Shown here: in pieces, positions 1 to 6,501 of the stretch
How positions within the stretch are numbered: the stretch's first letter is position 1
Layout: each line of letters opens with the position of its first letter
Source of the DNA: Halolacustris sp051744345
GTDB lineage: Bacteria > Actinomycetota > Humimicrobiia > Humimicrobiales > Humimicrobiaceae
Direction: 5' to 3'
Length of the DNA stretch: 8,855 nt
Assembly: GCA_051744345.1 (NCBI GenBank)
Contig: JBNJCW010000070.1
Location: 1-8,855 of the forward strand
Position numbers and translations under genes: made by a program
The notes under the pieces: model-generated
Database searches by the model: none
What the model was told of the DNA's origin: nothing
What the model saw: the letters and a program-made list of their open reading frames with translations, nothing else

Positions 1-360
1 TTCTTTTCTAATTACAGCATCGATCATCTTATGGAATTGTTGTCTTCTATCATTCAAACCAGAGGCTATTTCAATAAATTCAATGGGGTCATCATATCCT
101 TTTTCTTTACAGTATTGTCTCAACCTTTTAACTTGTCTATTTAAATTATCTTCTTGTTTTTTTGTAGAAACCCGTCCATAAATAGCAACCCTTCGAGATA
201 CATTATCTAATTCTAATAATCGCTTAATATCAGATTCTAAATATCTTCTATGTCCCCCCGGAGTCTTATATGACTTTAAAAGTCCCTTTTTCTCCCATTC
301 TTTAAGACTATTGTGGGTAAGTTTATATTTATTTTCTATATCATTTATCCTTAGAAGCAA
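1..360 (-). CDS. tnpA: IS607-family serine recombinase TnpA, partial (C-terminus beyond window edge)
   Basis: This is a transposase of the IS607 type, a serine recombinase with an N-terminal MerR-like DNA-binding domain. The 120 codons present contain a winged-helix segment with W22-E23 and the family hallmark KTPGGHRRY at about residues 32-40. The start of the resolvase domain follows, with Y-G-R-V-S at 61-65, where S65 is the expected catalytic serine. After it come a Q-rich helix (NLNRQVKRLRQYC) and EIASGLNDRR, also typical of the family. No ATG is available. A TTG at 358-360 is chosen because GGAG at 368-371 (complement) lies 7 nt upstream, and an in-frame stop lies at 382-384. Family members are about 190-210 residues, so roughly 40% is missing at the edge. 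The partner tnpB, if present, would be to the left. The region is AT-rich compared with the rest of the window, consistent with transfer. The family call is firm; whether the element is intact cannot be seen. Confidence 0.88.
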   Translation of the reverse strand, partial: MLLRINDIENKYKLTHNSLKEWEKKGLLKSYKTPGGHRRYLESDIKRLLELDNVSRRVAIYGRVSTKKQEDNLNRQVKRLRQYCKEKGYDDPIEFIEIASGLNDRRQQFHKMIDAVIRKE

Positions 361-502
361 ATGATTTCTCCAATACTTTTTTTATGCTCTTCAACCATTT
401 CTCGAATTCCTCTTTAGAGGGTATTTCTTCAAATGGTTCGTTGAACCATATCTTTTCTTCATTAATTATCACATATTCTCTGGTCAATTTTTTAATCTCC
501 AT
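341..502 (-). CDS. Small hypothetical protein (53 aa) overlapping the tnpA start
   Basis: I do not recognise this ORF. It begins with ATG at 500-502 and ends with TGA at 341-343, so it overlaps the first codons of tnpA by about 20 nt in another frame. That arrangement would allow translational coupling, and the tnpA ribosome binding site lies inside this ORF. The product is charged and probably helical, starting MEIKKLTREYVIINEEKIW and ending in a Lys-rich tail, with no signal peptide or membrane segment. The frame stays open upstream to a stop at 578-580, but no ATG occurs there and no clear Shine-Dalgarno lies before 502. It could be the truncated end of a longer gene cut by the insertion, an accessory ORF of the IS, or chance. 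Confidence 0.4.
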   Translation of the reverse strand: MEIKKLTREYVIINEEKIWFNEPFEEIPSKEEFEKWLKSIKKVLEKSFASKDK

Positions 503-593
503 TTTATGCTTAATATAAGATTTATTTGGTACAAAATCAAGAGTTTTTGGCTGTTTTTGATAAATTTTGGTAATTATTTAGCAACTGTTTTAA

Positions 594-599
594 CCTCCT
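594..599 (-). promoter_or_regulatory. Strong Shine-Dalgarno (AGGAGG) with no gene behind it
   Basis: AGGAGG on the minus strand starts a few bases after the TAA of the 580-residue lipoprotein gene, exactly where the ribosome binding site of a following operon gene would sit. The best start behind it is TTG at 582-584 (9 nt spacing), but that frame stops after 15 codons at 537-539. The site may belong to a gene lost or interrupted at the boundary of the AT-rich IS607 region. Confidence 0.45.
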
Positions 600-601
600 G
601 T

Positions 602-2344
602 TTAATTCCTTCCTGTGCTGATAATTGTTATATCTCTAGTTGATACTTCTTCATCCGTAAAGAAATAACCGGCGCAGTCAACAGGCGCAAAATGGAAATG
701 AACCGTAATCTGGTCCCCGTATTCCGCACTTATATTCTGTACCTTAACCGCAATTTCAACCGACTGGCCGGGCTCTATATTTTCTATTACCGACCCTATC
801 TTTTCCGGTTCCACCAGTGTCTGGCTCGTTTCCTGCTCTATAACCTCACCTGTATTGGCATTTTCTGTATAGGTAGTGGTAACCATGACTCTCTTGCCTT
901 CAGTCCTCTGGGTTCTTTTAACCGTCACATCCCTCACATCTATGGTCTTTTCCTGCCCGTCCTCATCTTCATATACATACTCATACACCTCACCTGTCTC
1001 GGTAATGCCGTCTATAGCCCAGTAATCAGGTATATAGCTTTTTTCTATATTCTGGTCACTATAGTAATACTGCCCGCTGTCAGCATTCCACAGATGGGCC
1101 TCCCACAGAGGCCAGAGCAGTTCATCCTCTTTTGGCTCAGGAGCCAGTTTTATCCATACCATTATAGGCTGCAGGTCAACAGTTACATTCCCTGTATTGG
1201 TTATCCTGAAGTATTGATAATACCACTCCCTCCTGCCTACTGTATTATCTTCAAAAGGAGGCATCTTTTCAATATCTATAGAATAGACGGGAGGAGGCAT
1301 TGCCAGCACATTGCTGGAAATAGCATTACCGGCCTTATCCAGGGTCCACAATGTATAGAAATAGGAACTGCCCTTTTCCACATCATCGTCCGTATAGATG
1401 CCCGCCCCCCTTTCATTGAAAGTAGCGATAACATCATGGTCGGGGTACTCCGGATTCAAGCAGGGGTCCTGTACCCTTACCAGTTTATAGGAATAGAAAT
1501 TTCCATCCACAGAAGGAGCCCAGGTCAGGTGATTGCCAAAATCATCCGAGTAGCCGCTCAGGCTGGTAGGATAGGGGCTGCTGCTGTCCCTGGTTACCAG
1601 TATATTGGCAAAAACCGGCTTGCTGGTTATATTATCCTGGGTCCTGCCCCATACCGCTACCTCATTTTCACCTTTCCTAAGCATTATGCCGTCAAATTCA
1701 AAACCCCCCGCTCCATCAGTTATGTTTTCCCTCACAATTTTTCCGTTTACCTGGATATAGATTTCAGATGAAGGCTGGTAGTAGCCGGTAATATACACCG
1801 AAGGGTCCCCTTCCTTGATAAAATAGGTATCCGATATTTCCTTAAGCTCCTGGGAACTGTTGTAAACAGAGTACTCAACCCCCTGGGGCACCTTTAGATA
1901 AACGGTGAAAGTTGTAGGATTGCTTTTCCTGCCTGCGGAATTAACCGCAGTAACCTCGATCCTGTTCTTTCCTTCAACTATCTCGACCCCTTCCCTGGTC
2001 ACGAAAAAACCGCTGCCGTCGGCCCTTACCGTATCAGCCTTAAGCATGCCATTTACATACACCTCTATGCGGTTGCCTGCCTCTGTTATACCTTCCAGGA
2101 AGATAAGCTGGTTTGGTGTCCCCGCAAATATTTCCTCATCATGGCTGTGTGAAGTTATTACCGGCGGGCTTACCACCTTTTCCATAAGCTCCAAAAGTTT
2201 ATTTGCACTGTCTGTATCTATGTCCTCAACGCTTTTTTGGGGAGCGGTTACCTCCGGCCCCGCTCCCTGCCAGCTGCACCCCGCAGCCAGGAGGGCAAAT
2301 GCAAAAACCGGAATCAAGGTTAACCTTATTATTATGTTTCCCAT
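602..2344 (-). CDS. Large Ig-like/FN3-like repeat surface lipoprotein
   Basis: A predicted 580-residue lipoprotein exported by Sec and anchored by a lipidated cysteine. The N-terminus has an Arg at residue 7, a hydrophobic stretch (8-21) and a lipobox-like A-L-L-A-A-G-C with the modified Cys at 23. A linker rich in Pro, Glu and Asp follows. Two bacterial Ig-like domains come next, at about 60-151 and 172-251. Each has the pattern of an 'I-x-V-x-V-N-G' strand, then 'G-x-F' and 'G-x-N-x-I/V-x-V-x-A', known from glucodextranase-B-like and related adhesin domains. A fibronectin-III-like domain follows at about 258-351 (SYKLVR..., YFYTLWTLDKAGN). The C-terminal 355-578 is a beta-rich region without a family I can name. 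ATG at 2342-2344 is the only start that keeps the positive charge of the signal peptide, although no Shine-Dalgarno is visible. The 57 nt before it are very AT-rich and could hold a promoter. No enzyme motif is seen; a binding or structural role on the cell surface is inferred. Confidence 0.75.
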   Translation of the reverse strand: MGNIIIRLTLIPVFAFALLAAGCSWQGAGPEVTAPQKSVEDIDTDSANKLLELMEKVVSPPVITSHSHDEEIFAGTPNQLIFLEGITEAGNRIEVYVNGMLKADTVRADGSGFFVTREGVEIVEGKNRIEVTAVNSAGRKSNPTTFTVYLKVPQGVEYSVYNSSQELKEISDTYFIKEGDPSVYITGYYQPSSEIYIQVNGKIVRENITDGAGGFEFDGIMLRKGENEVAVWGRTQDNITSKPVFANILVTRDSSSPYPTSLSGYSDDFGNHLTWAPSVDGNFYSYKLVRVQDPCLNPEYPDHDVIATFNERGAGIYTDDDVEKGSSYFYTLWTLDKAGNAISSNVLAMPPPVYSIDIEKMPPFEDNTVGRREWYYQYFRITNTGNVTVDLQPIMVWIKLAPEPKEDELLWPLWEAHLWNADSGQYYYSDQNIEKSYIPDYWAIDGITETGEVYEYVYEDEDGQEKTIDVRDVTVKRTQRTEGKRVMVTTTYTENANTGEVIEQETSQTLVEPEKIGSVIENIEPGQSVEIAVKVQNISAEYGDQITVHFHFAPVDCAGYFFTDEEVSTRDITIISTGRN

Positions 2345-2401
2345 AATGATTAAAAATTTTTATAATAAATTATTATATATTATTATAGATAACATTATAT
2401 A

Positions 2402-2833
2402 TTAAATAAACGTTTTTTCAAAAACTATTTTCCATTTATTGTTTTCTTCCAATAGATACATATATTTCTTGTACTGTCTGTAGTCCCCGTTTAAATAAGC
2501 TACTTCAAACTCTACTACCACCTTGCTCATATTAGCTTCATATCCCAGATATACAGTCCTGATTACCTCTATCTTTTTAACATCTTCCAGCAGGCCCATA
2601 AACTCTTCTACATATTTTTGCCTGCTTATATTATTTTTATCCTTGTTCAGCAGCAGGTTATCATAAATATATGCCGGGTCCTTGCCGTCTATTGCCTGCA
2701 GAAAATCAAGGACTGCCTTTTCGGGGCCGGTTTTGAAAAAATAACCGATATCCACCTTGCTGTCATAACTTCTGCACCCCAGTGAGAAAACCATCGCCAA
2801 AGATATTATAAATATAATTAATTTTTTAAACAC
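2402..2833 (-). CDS. Small lipoprotein with NTF2-like (DUF4878-type) domain
   Basis: A predicted 143-residue lipoprotein. Residues 3-4 are Lys-Lys, 5-18 are hydrophobic, and F-S-L-G-C puts the lipid-modified cysteine at position 20. The mature part begins with 'GPEKAVLDFLQAIDGKD' (about 36-52), a helix typical of NTF2-like DUF4878 proteins, in which a short helix-rich start is followed by a curved beta sheet. The later part alternates strands (VVVEFEVAYL, YKKYMYLLEE, KWKIVFEKTF), as expected for that fold. The start is GTG at 2831-2833, which overlaps the end of the upstream deacetylase gene by 8 nt; the next in-frame ATG would destroy the signal peptide. The overlap implies co-translation with the deacetylase. 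The domain is usually a binding module, and no substrate can be inferred. Confidence 0.72.
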   Translation of the reverse strand: MFKKLIIFIISLAMVFSLGCRSYDSKVDIGYFFKTGPEKAVLDFLQAIDGKDPAYIYDNLLLNKDKNNISRQKYVEEFMGLLEDVKKIEVIRTVYLGYEANMSKVVVEFEVAYLNGDYRQYKKYMYLLEENNKWKIVFEKTFI

Positions 2834-3872
2834 CTTTGATACCCGTAATGCTTTTAATCTGCTTAAACAATTCCCCTCCCTTAATTTGGCGGCCCCTTTT
2901 TATTATATCGGTAATTTCCCCGGTATTCCTTTCTGCATATGAGGATGAACCAAGTATGGTCTGTTTTACACAATCACCAAGAACCTCTGTATTGTAGCCG
3001 CCTTCAAGCATAATACCCGTTTTCCCACCGCAGTGCTTTAAGCTTAAGTAGCTTATAAGATACATTATCTTCAAATATGAATCTGTGGCCAGGTTAAGGG
3101 AAGCAAGCTGGTCCAGCTGGTGGGAATCATAACCTGCGCTAACCAGGATAAGCTGGGGATTAAATTTTTCCATCATGGGTATTATAACCTGCGAAAAAGC
3201 TGCAATATAGCTGTCCTCTCCGGTTCCCGGGGCAAAGGGGAAATTAAGGCTGTACCCCCTGCCTTCACCAATACCTGTCTGGTCATAATAACCAGTCCCC
3301 GGATAATGGGGATACTGGTGGAAGGAAATATAAAAAAGATTGCTGGAGTTATAAAATACCTCCTGGGTGCCATTGCCGTGATGGGCGTCAAAATCAATGA
3401 TGGCAATCTTTTTTAACCCGTAATGTTTGAAGGCATAAGCAGCGGCAATGGCTATATTATTAAAAATACAGAAACCGCTCCCCCTGCCTCTAAACGCATG
3501 GTGTCCCGGGGGCCTGACAAGCGCAAAATAGGCGGCGGTGCCGCCGGCATCAAATACAAGGTCTATCCCCTTTGCTGCTCCCGCTGCCGCCAGGAGGGCG
3601 CTCTGGTAGGTATATTCTGAAACCACTGTATCCCCGTCCAGATAGTTATGGCCGCCCTTTTCAGAGAATCTGGCTATTTTATGGATATAGGTTTTATCAT
3701 GTATTAGAGCCACCAGATCAGGATCTGCCTGACCGGGGCCGGTAAAGCTTAAGCTGTCCTCAAATTCCCAGCCCTTCAGTTTGTCCAGGATGGAAGGCAG
3801 CCTGTCTCTGCTTTCAGGATGCATCATCCCCGGATCATGCTTTAAGAATAAGTCATCGTAGATTATGTACAT
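2826..3872 (-). CDS. Histone deacetylase/acetylpolyamine amidohydrolase family protein
   Basis: A zinc-dependent deacetylase of the arginase-deacetylase fold, 348 residues, with no signal peptide and so cytoplasmic. The active site looks complete. R120-P-P-G-H-H carries the catalytic pair H124/H125. D160-F-D-A-H-H holds the zinc ligands D162 and H164. S-A-G-Y-D gives the third ligand D249. L-E-G-G-Y supplies the transition-state tyrosine Y293. G-F-C-I-F-N-N at 133-139 is also a family signature. Bacterial relatives remove acetyl groups from polyamines, from lysines of proteins such as acetyl-CoA synthetase (AcuC), or from small amides; the sequence alone does not choose, and the 'PPGHHA...GFCIFNN' form is closest to class II-like enzymes. 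The ATG at 3870-3872 comes 1 nt after the stop of the cwlM-like gene, with AAAGAG just upstream, so the two are surely co-transcribed. The family is firm and the substrate unknown. Confidence 0.93.
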   Translation of the reverse strand: MYIIYDDLFLKHDPGMMHPESRDRLPSILDKLKGWEFEDSLSFTGPGQADPDLVALIHDKTYIHKIARFSEKGGHNYLDGDTVVSEYTYQSALLAAAGAAKGIDLVFDAGGTAAYFALVRPPGHHAFRGRGSGFCIFNNIAIAAAYAFKHYGLKKIAIIDFDAHHGNGTQEVFYNSSNLFYISFHQYPHYPGTGYYDQTGIGEGRGYSLNFPFAPGTGEDSYIAAFSQVIIPMMEKFNPQLILVSAGYDSHQLDQLASLNLATDSYLKIMYLISYLSLKHCGGKTGIMLEGGYNTEVLGDCVKQTILGSSSYAERNTGEITDIIKRGRQIKGGELFKQIKSITGIKGV

Positions 3873-3873
3873 A

Positions 3874-4938
3874 TTAACTCTTTATAAACTCTTTTATTGC
3901 CTCTGAAATACTCTGGCTTATCTTCATCTGGTACTCTGATTGTTTTAAGTTTTCCCTATCTAAGGTATTGGATATAAAGGCAGGCTCTACCAGCACAGAA
4001 GTCATCTCTGTTTCCTTCAATATGCTGTAGCTGCATCCGTGTACCCTGCAGTCAGCCAGGCCCATGTTTCCAACAATTTTATCCTGTACGAGATTTGCAA
4101 TTTTTTTACCGTCTATGGAGTATGACTTCAGCCCTTTAAAATAATAGCAGCTGCTGCCGCTGGCACCGTCGTCTTTTGAATACCCCAGGTTTATGCTTAC
4201 CAGTATATCCGGCTCGCTCCGGTTTGCATAATTTATGCGGTCCTCCAGAAAAAGGCTCTGGTTCTCATCGTCGCTTACAGTAAGGGCAGACCTTATGCTG
4301 TTTTTTGCCAGAAAGCCTTTGCAGTAATTGGCAATGCTTTTGCAGATATAAATCTTTTCCTGGTAGTAACCATAGGGCTGCTGCTCATTAATATCATGTC
4401 CGTAGTCCAGCATCACAGTAACTATTCCCTGCTCTTTCCTTGATTCATACCTGCTGTTTAAGGGAAAATTTGAGGTTTTCCGTGATTCTATAATCCTTCT
4501 TAGGTTAACCAGGCTTTTTATCGTGCTCCCCCCTACAATACCGTCAGCAGCAAGGTTTAGGTTTTTCTGAAGCTCAATAACCGCATCATGGGTATGGGAA
4601 CAAAATATCCCGTTTTCCTTAAAGGCATAAAAACCCAGGGTTTTTAGCCAGTACTGCAGTATCCTCACATCATCTCCCCTAAACGGGGGCTGTTTGAGGT
4701 ACAGCATCCTGTCTCCTATTTTATACCCCGCGTCCACCAGTTCCTGCCAGGTCTGTGAGTCAACGGTACCTGTTGAATCAAGGCCTCTTTTCTGCTGGAA
4801 TTTTTTTACTGCATCCTCTGTCCTGGGTCCATATATCCCGTCAATCTCGGAACCTCCCAAATCATAACCCAGTTGTTTTAGCCTCCTCTGCAGGTCTACC
4901 ACCTTTTCCCCGCTATGATTTTTTCTAAGTATGTCCAA
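3874..4938 (-). CDS. cwlM: CwlM-like cytoplasmic amidase homologue with two peptidoglycan-binding domains
   Basis: A 354-residue protein with two PG_binding_1 domains (about 5-72 and 80-145; for example 'DGIYGPRTEDAVKKFQ' and 'GDDVRILQYWLKTLGF') followed by an N-acetylmuramoyl-L-alanine amidase (Amidase_3) domain at about 172-352. There is no signal peptide. In Amidase_3 the zinc is held by His, Glu, His and catalysis uses a further Glu. Here H181 (in D-Y-G-H rather than D-P-G-H), E194 and E318 (VLVEPAFISN) are present, but the usual His of 'S-I-H-A-N' is Asn (N250 in 'VSINLGYS'). This suggests a weak or inactive enzyme. The architecture and the position after trxB match mycobacterial CwlM, a cytoplasmic PknB substrate that stimulates MurA. 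The start is TTG at 4936-4938, with AGAGG about 12 nt upstream; no better start exists. Orthology is inferred, and a genuine hydrolase of another type is less likely. Confidence 0.75.
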   Translation of the reverse strand: MDILRKNHSGEKVVDLQRRLKQLGYDLGGSEIDGIYGPRTEDAVKKFQQKRGLDSTGTVDSQTWQELVDAGYKIGDRMLYLKQPPFRGDDVRILQYWLKTLGFYAFKENGIFCSHTHDAVIELQKNLNLAADGIVGGSTIKSLVNLRRIIESRKTSNFPLNSRYESRKEQGIVTVMLDYGHDINEQQPYGYYQEKIYICKSIANYCKGFLAKNSIRSALTVSDDENQSLFLEDRINYANRSEPDILVSINLGYSKDDGASGSSCYYFKGLKSYSIDGKKIANLVQDKIVGNMGLADCRVHGCSYSILKETEMTSVLVEPAFISNTLDRENLKQSEYQMKISQSISEAIKEFIKS

Positions 4939-5013
4939 TATGGTTACCAGCCTCTTAATCCAATGAATATATTAAATCATTAACAAGCTTAAGCCTTAAA
5001 AAGCCTAAATTGT

Positions 5014-5958
5014 CTACATCAAACCCCTGAGGTGTTTGTCCATGGAAGTGGAAGCAACCGCCCCATCCGAAACCGCAGTTATAACCTGCCTAAGTGCCGT
5101 GCTTCTTACATCACCGGCTGCATAAATGCCCTCACGTGATGTCTTCATGTACTTATCTGTAATTACAAAGCCGTCCGGATCAAGGTCTACCAGGTCCTTT
5201 ACCAGGCCCGAATTTGCCTCAAAGCCTACATACTCAAACACTCCCTGGATATCCATTTTGCTGGTCCGGCCGTTTTTTACATTTTTTACTACTATCTTTT
5301 GAAGCTTTTCCCTGCCCATAAATTTTTCTACAATCGCGCCCCACATAAACTTAATCCTCTTATTTTCAAAAGCCCGCTCCTGGAGTATCTTTACCGCCCT
5401 CAGCTCATCCCTGCGGTGTATGATGTATACGGTTTTTGCAAACTTGGCCAGAAACAGGGCTTCTTCAACAGCAGTATCTCCCCCGCCAATAACCGCTACC
5501 TCCTTGTCCCTGTACAGAGCGCCGTCACAAGTAGCGCAGAATGAAATTCCCCTGCCTATCAGCCCTTTTTCACCCTCCACCCCCAGCATCTTGGGCCTGG
5601 CCCCGCTGGCCAGAATAATGGAACGAACAACATAGGAATCATCGCTATCAGCAATGCTGCACCTGAAAAGATTACCGTCCCCGCCTTCCGCTTGCTCTAC
5701 TGTTTCAACAGTGCAGTACTGGGAAACCTCCACCTCCAGGTTCTGGCAATGCTTAACAAAATTCTCTATCAGGCCAAAGCCCGATACCCGGCTGAATCCC
5801 AGGTAATTTTCAATGAACTCAGTATTGACTATCTGCCCGCCGGGCATTTGTTTTTCAACAATGGCAAAATCTATGTCTGCACGTTTGGCGTAAAGTGCCG
5901 CCCCCAGCCCTGCAGGGCCGGCCCCTATTATTAAAAGGTCTTTTTTAATTTCCGTCAT
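5014..5958 (-). CDS. trxB: Thioredoxin reductase (NADPH, FAD-dependent)
   Basis: A low-molecular-weight thioredoxin reductase of 314 residues, the usual length. It transfers electrons from NADPH through FAD and a redox-active disulfide to thioredoxin in the cytoplasm. The FAD-binding Rossmann motif is GAGPAG at 12-17, followed by PGGQI at 39-43. The redox centre is C-A-T-C at 141-144. The second dinucleotide site is G-G-G-D-T-A-V-E (158-165), and HRRDELRA at 181-188 is the pattern that binds the NADPH 2'-phosphate. The FAD C-terminal motif is AAGDVR at 280-285, followed by RQVITAVSDGAVA. ATG at 5956-5958 has GGAG 7 nt upstream. The cwlM-like gene follows after 75 nt. In mycobacteria a thioredoxin gene usually lies between the two, but there is no room for one here. 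Confidence 0.95.
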   Translation of the reverse strand: MTEIKKDLLIIGAGPAGLGAALYAKRADIDFAIVEKQMPGGQIVNTEFIENYLGFSRVSGFGLIENFVKHCQNLEVEVSQYCTVETVEQAEGGDGNLFRCSIADSDDSYVVRSIILASGARPKMLGVEGEKGLIGRGISFCATCDGALYRDKEVAVIGGGDTAVEEALFLAKFAKTVYIIHRRDELRAVKILQERAFENKRIKFMWGAIVEKFMGREKLQKIVVKNVKNGRTSKMDIQGVFEYVGFEANSGLVKDLVDLDPDGFVITDKYMKTSREGIYAAGDVRSTALRQVITAVSDGAVASTSMDKHLRGLM

Positions 5959-5991
5959 TTAAAAACTCCATATATAAAGGCATTGCCCACT

Positions 5992-6020
5992 ATTATAATT
6001 ATAATAATAATTAAAATAAA
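5992..6020 (-). promoter_or_regulatory. trxB: Possible promoter for trxB and the operon behind it
   Basis: The 102-nt gap between the RHH gene and trxB is strongly AT-rich. On the minus strand it has TATAAT at 5992-5997, with TTTATT at 6015-6020 at 17-nt spacing as a weak -35 match. A second TATAAT overlaps the spacer at 5998-6003. AT-rich sequence makes such matches easy by chance, so this is only a candidate. No terminator hairpin is seen after the RHH gene. Confidence 0.3.
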
Positions 6021-6060
6021 TGCATAAAATAAGAAGATTTAAGATTGTTGGTCCAAAAAC

Positions 6061-6300
6061 CTACCTGTAACGCCTGGCAGCATCCTTTATCCTGGCTTCA
6101 AGCTCTTCCTCGGATTTAATACCGGTAATATCAATATCAAGATCCATCAGAAGCCTTATAGCGCTCCTTACAATTTCGGTATTAGCAATTTTATGGCCGC
6201 CGCTTCTCTTGCATTCTATACCCATATTCTCCAAGAAAGATACCATGGATGATGGCATGGTTATGGGGACCCTGAAATAGTCTTGCTTTCTTTCTACCAT
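6061..6300 (-). CDS. Ribbon-helix-helix (CopG/ParD-like) DNA-binding protein
   Basis: A 79-residue protein with the form of a ribbon-helix-helix repressor. A short strand 'FRVPITMP' (residues 9-16) would insert into the major groove as part of a dimer. It is followed by helix 1 (SSMVSFLENMG, about 17-27), a Gly-rich turn (RSGGHKIAN, 32-40) and helix 2 (TEIVRSAIRLLMDLDI, 41-56). A C-terminal charged helix (EEELEARIKDAARRYR) ends the chain. ATG at 6298-6300 has AGAGG 6 nt upstream, and a near-consensus promoter precedes it. No toxin gene lies next to it, so an antitoxin role is not supported. Since it faces the dha operon across a shared promoter region, a transcriptional regulator of itself, and possibly of dhaLK, is the likely role. 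The target is inferred. Confidence 0.72.
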   Translation of the reverse strand: MVERKQDYFRVPITMPSSMVSFLENMGIECKRSGGHKIANTEIVRSAIRLLMDLDIDITGIKSEEELEARIKDAARRYR

Positions 6301-6335
6301 TTTTACCTCTTGCTATGACTTTATTGTATTTTTAT

Positions 6336-6351
6336 GTATATGAGTATATCT
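6336..6351. repeat. 8-bp tandem direct repeat overlapping the RHH-gene promoter (possible operator)
   Basis: GTATATGA at 6336-6343 is followed directly by GTATATCT at 6344-6351. The six-base core GTATAT is exact and the last two bases differ. The pair covers the -10 element and start site of the leftward promoter. Ribbon-helix-helix proteins often bind tandem short half-sites of this kind and repress their own gene, so autoregulation is a reasonable guess. AT-rich sequence makes chance repeats common. Confidence 0.3.
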
Positions 6352-6371
6352 ATTAAAATTCAAATTGTCAA
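6343..6371 (-). promoter_or_regulatory. Near-consensus sigma-70 promoter driving the RHH gene
   Basis: On the minus strand, TTGACA (6366-6371) is exactly the -35 consensus and TATACT (6343-6348) differs from the -10 consensus at one base. The spacer is 17 nt, the optimum. Transcription should begin near 6336, giving a leader of about 36 nt before the RHH gene ATG, which has its own AGAGG. This is the best promoter match in the window. Confidence 0.75.
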
Positions 6372-6384
6372 ACTAACCTGCATA

Positions 6385-6451
6385 CCGGGCAGCTAAAATT
6401 TATCCATATATATTATCAGGACAAAGCTGTAAAAAAACATAAGGCTGCCGG
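6385..6451. repeat. Imperfect inverted repeat in the divergent intergenic region
   Basis: CCGGGCAGC at 6385-6393 and GCTGCCGG at 6444-6451 can pair over eight positions with one bulged base, separated by about 50 nt. The arms are the only G+C-rich pieces in an otherwise AT-rich region, between the two divergent promoters. They could be an operator for a regulator of either side. An RNA role is less likely because they lie upstream of both predicted start sites. Confidence 0.3.
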
Positions 6452-6492
6452 CAAAAGGTACATAAATTTTATTTTTTTATAAATATCTAATC

Positions 6493-6501
6493 TGTTATAA
6501 T
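6493..6501 (+). promoter_or_regulatory. dhaL: Extended -10 promoter for the dhaLK operon
   Basis: TG-T-TATAAT at 6493-6501 is an exact extended -10 element (TGnTATAAT). No good -35 hexamer lies 17 nt upstream, only a T-run, which is usual for extended -10 promoters. The start would be near 6508. This leaves a leader of about 27 nt that ends in AAGGAG (6525-6530), 4 nt before the dhaL ATG. No riboswitch fits in that short leader. Confidence 0.6.

Noticed and set aside
692..1771. Long open frame on the plus strand (359 codons) inside the lipoprotein gene
   Set aside because: It is antisense to the Ig-like lipoprotein, whose signal peptide and domain patterns are clear. The plus-strand product is rich in I, Y and H with no recognisable domain and no ribosome site.
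1905..2405. Plus-strand open frame of 166 codons across the lipoprotein start
   Set aside because: Antisense to the signal peptide and Ig-like region; no domain, and its end runs through the AT-rich intergenic spacer.
3120..3620. Open frames in other phases within the deacetylase gene
   Set aside because: The deacetylase frame holds all catalytic motifs; these short frames are by-products of its codon use.
4939..5013. A possible thioredoxin gene (trxA) or terminator between trxB and the cwlM-like gene
   Set aside because: Only 75 nt are available, without a CGPC-type motif, and I found no stem with a T-run.
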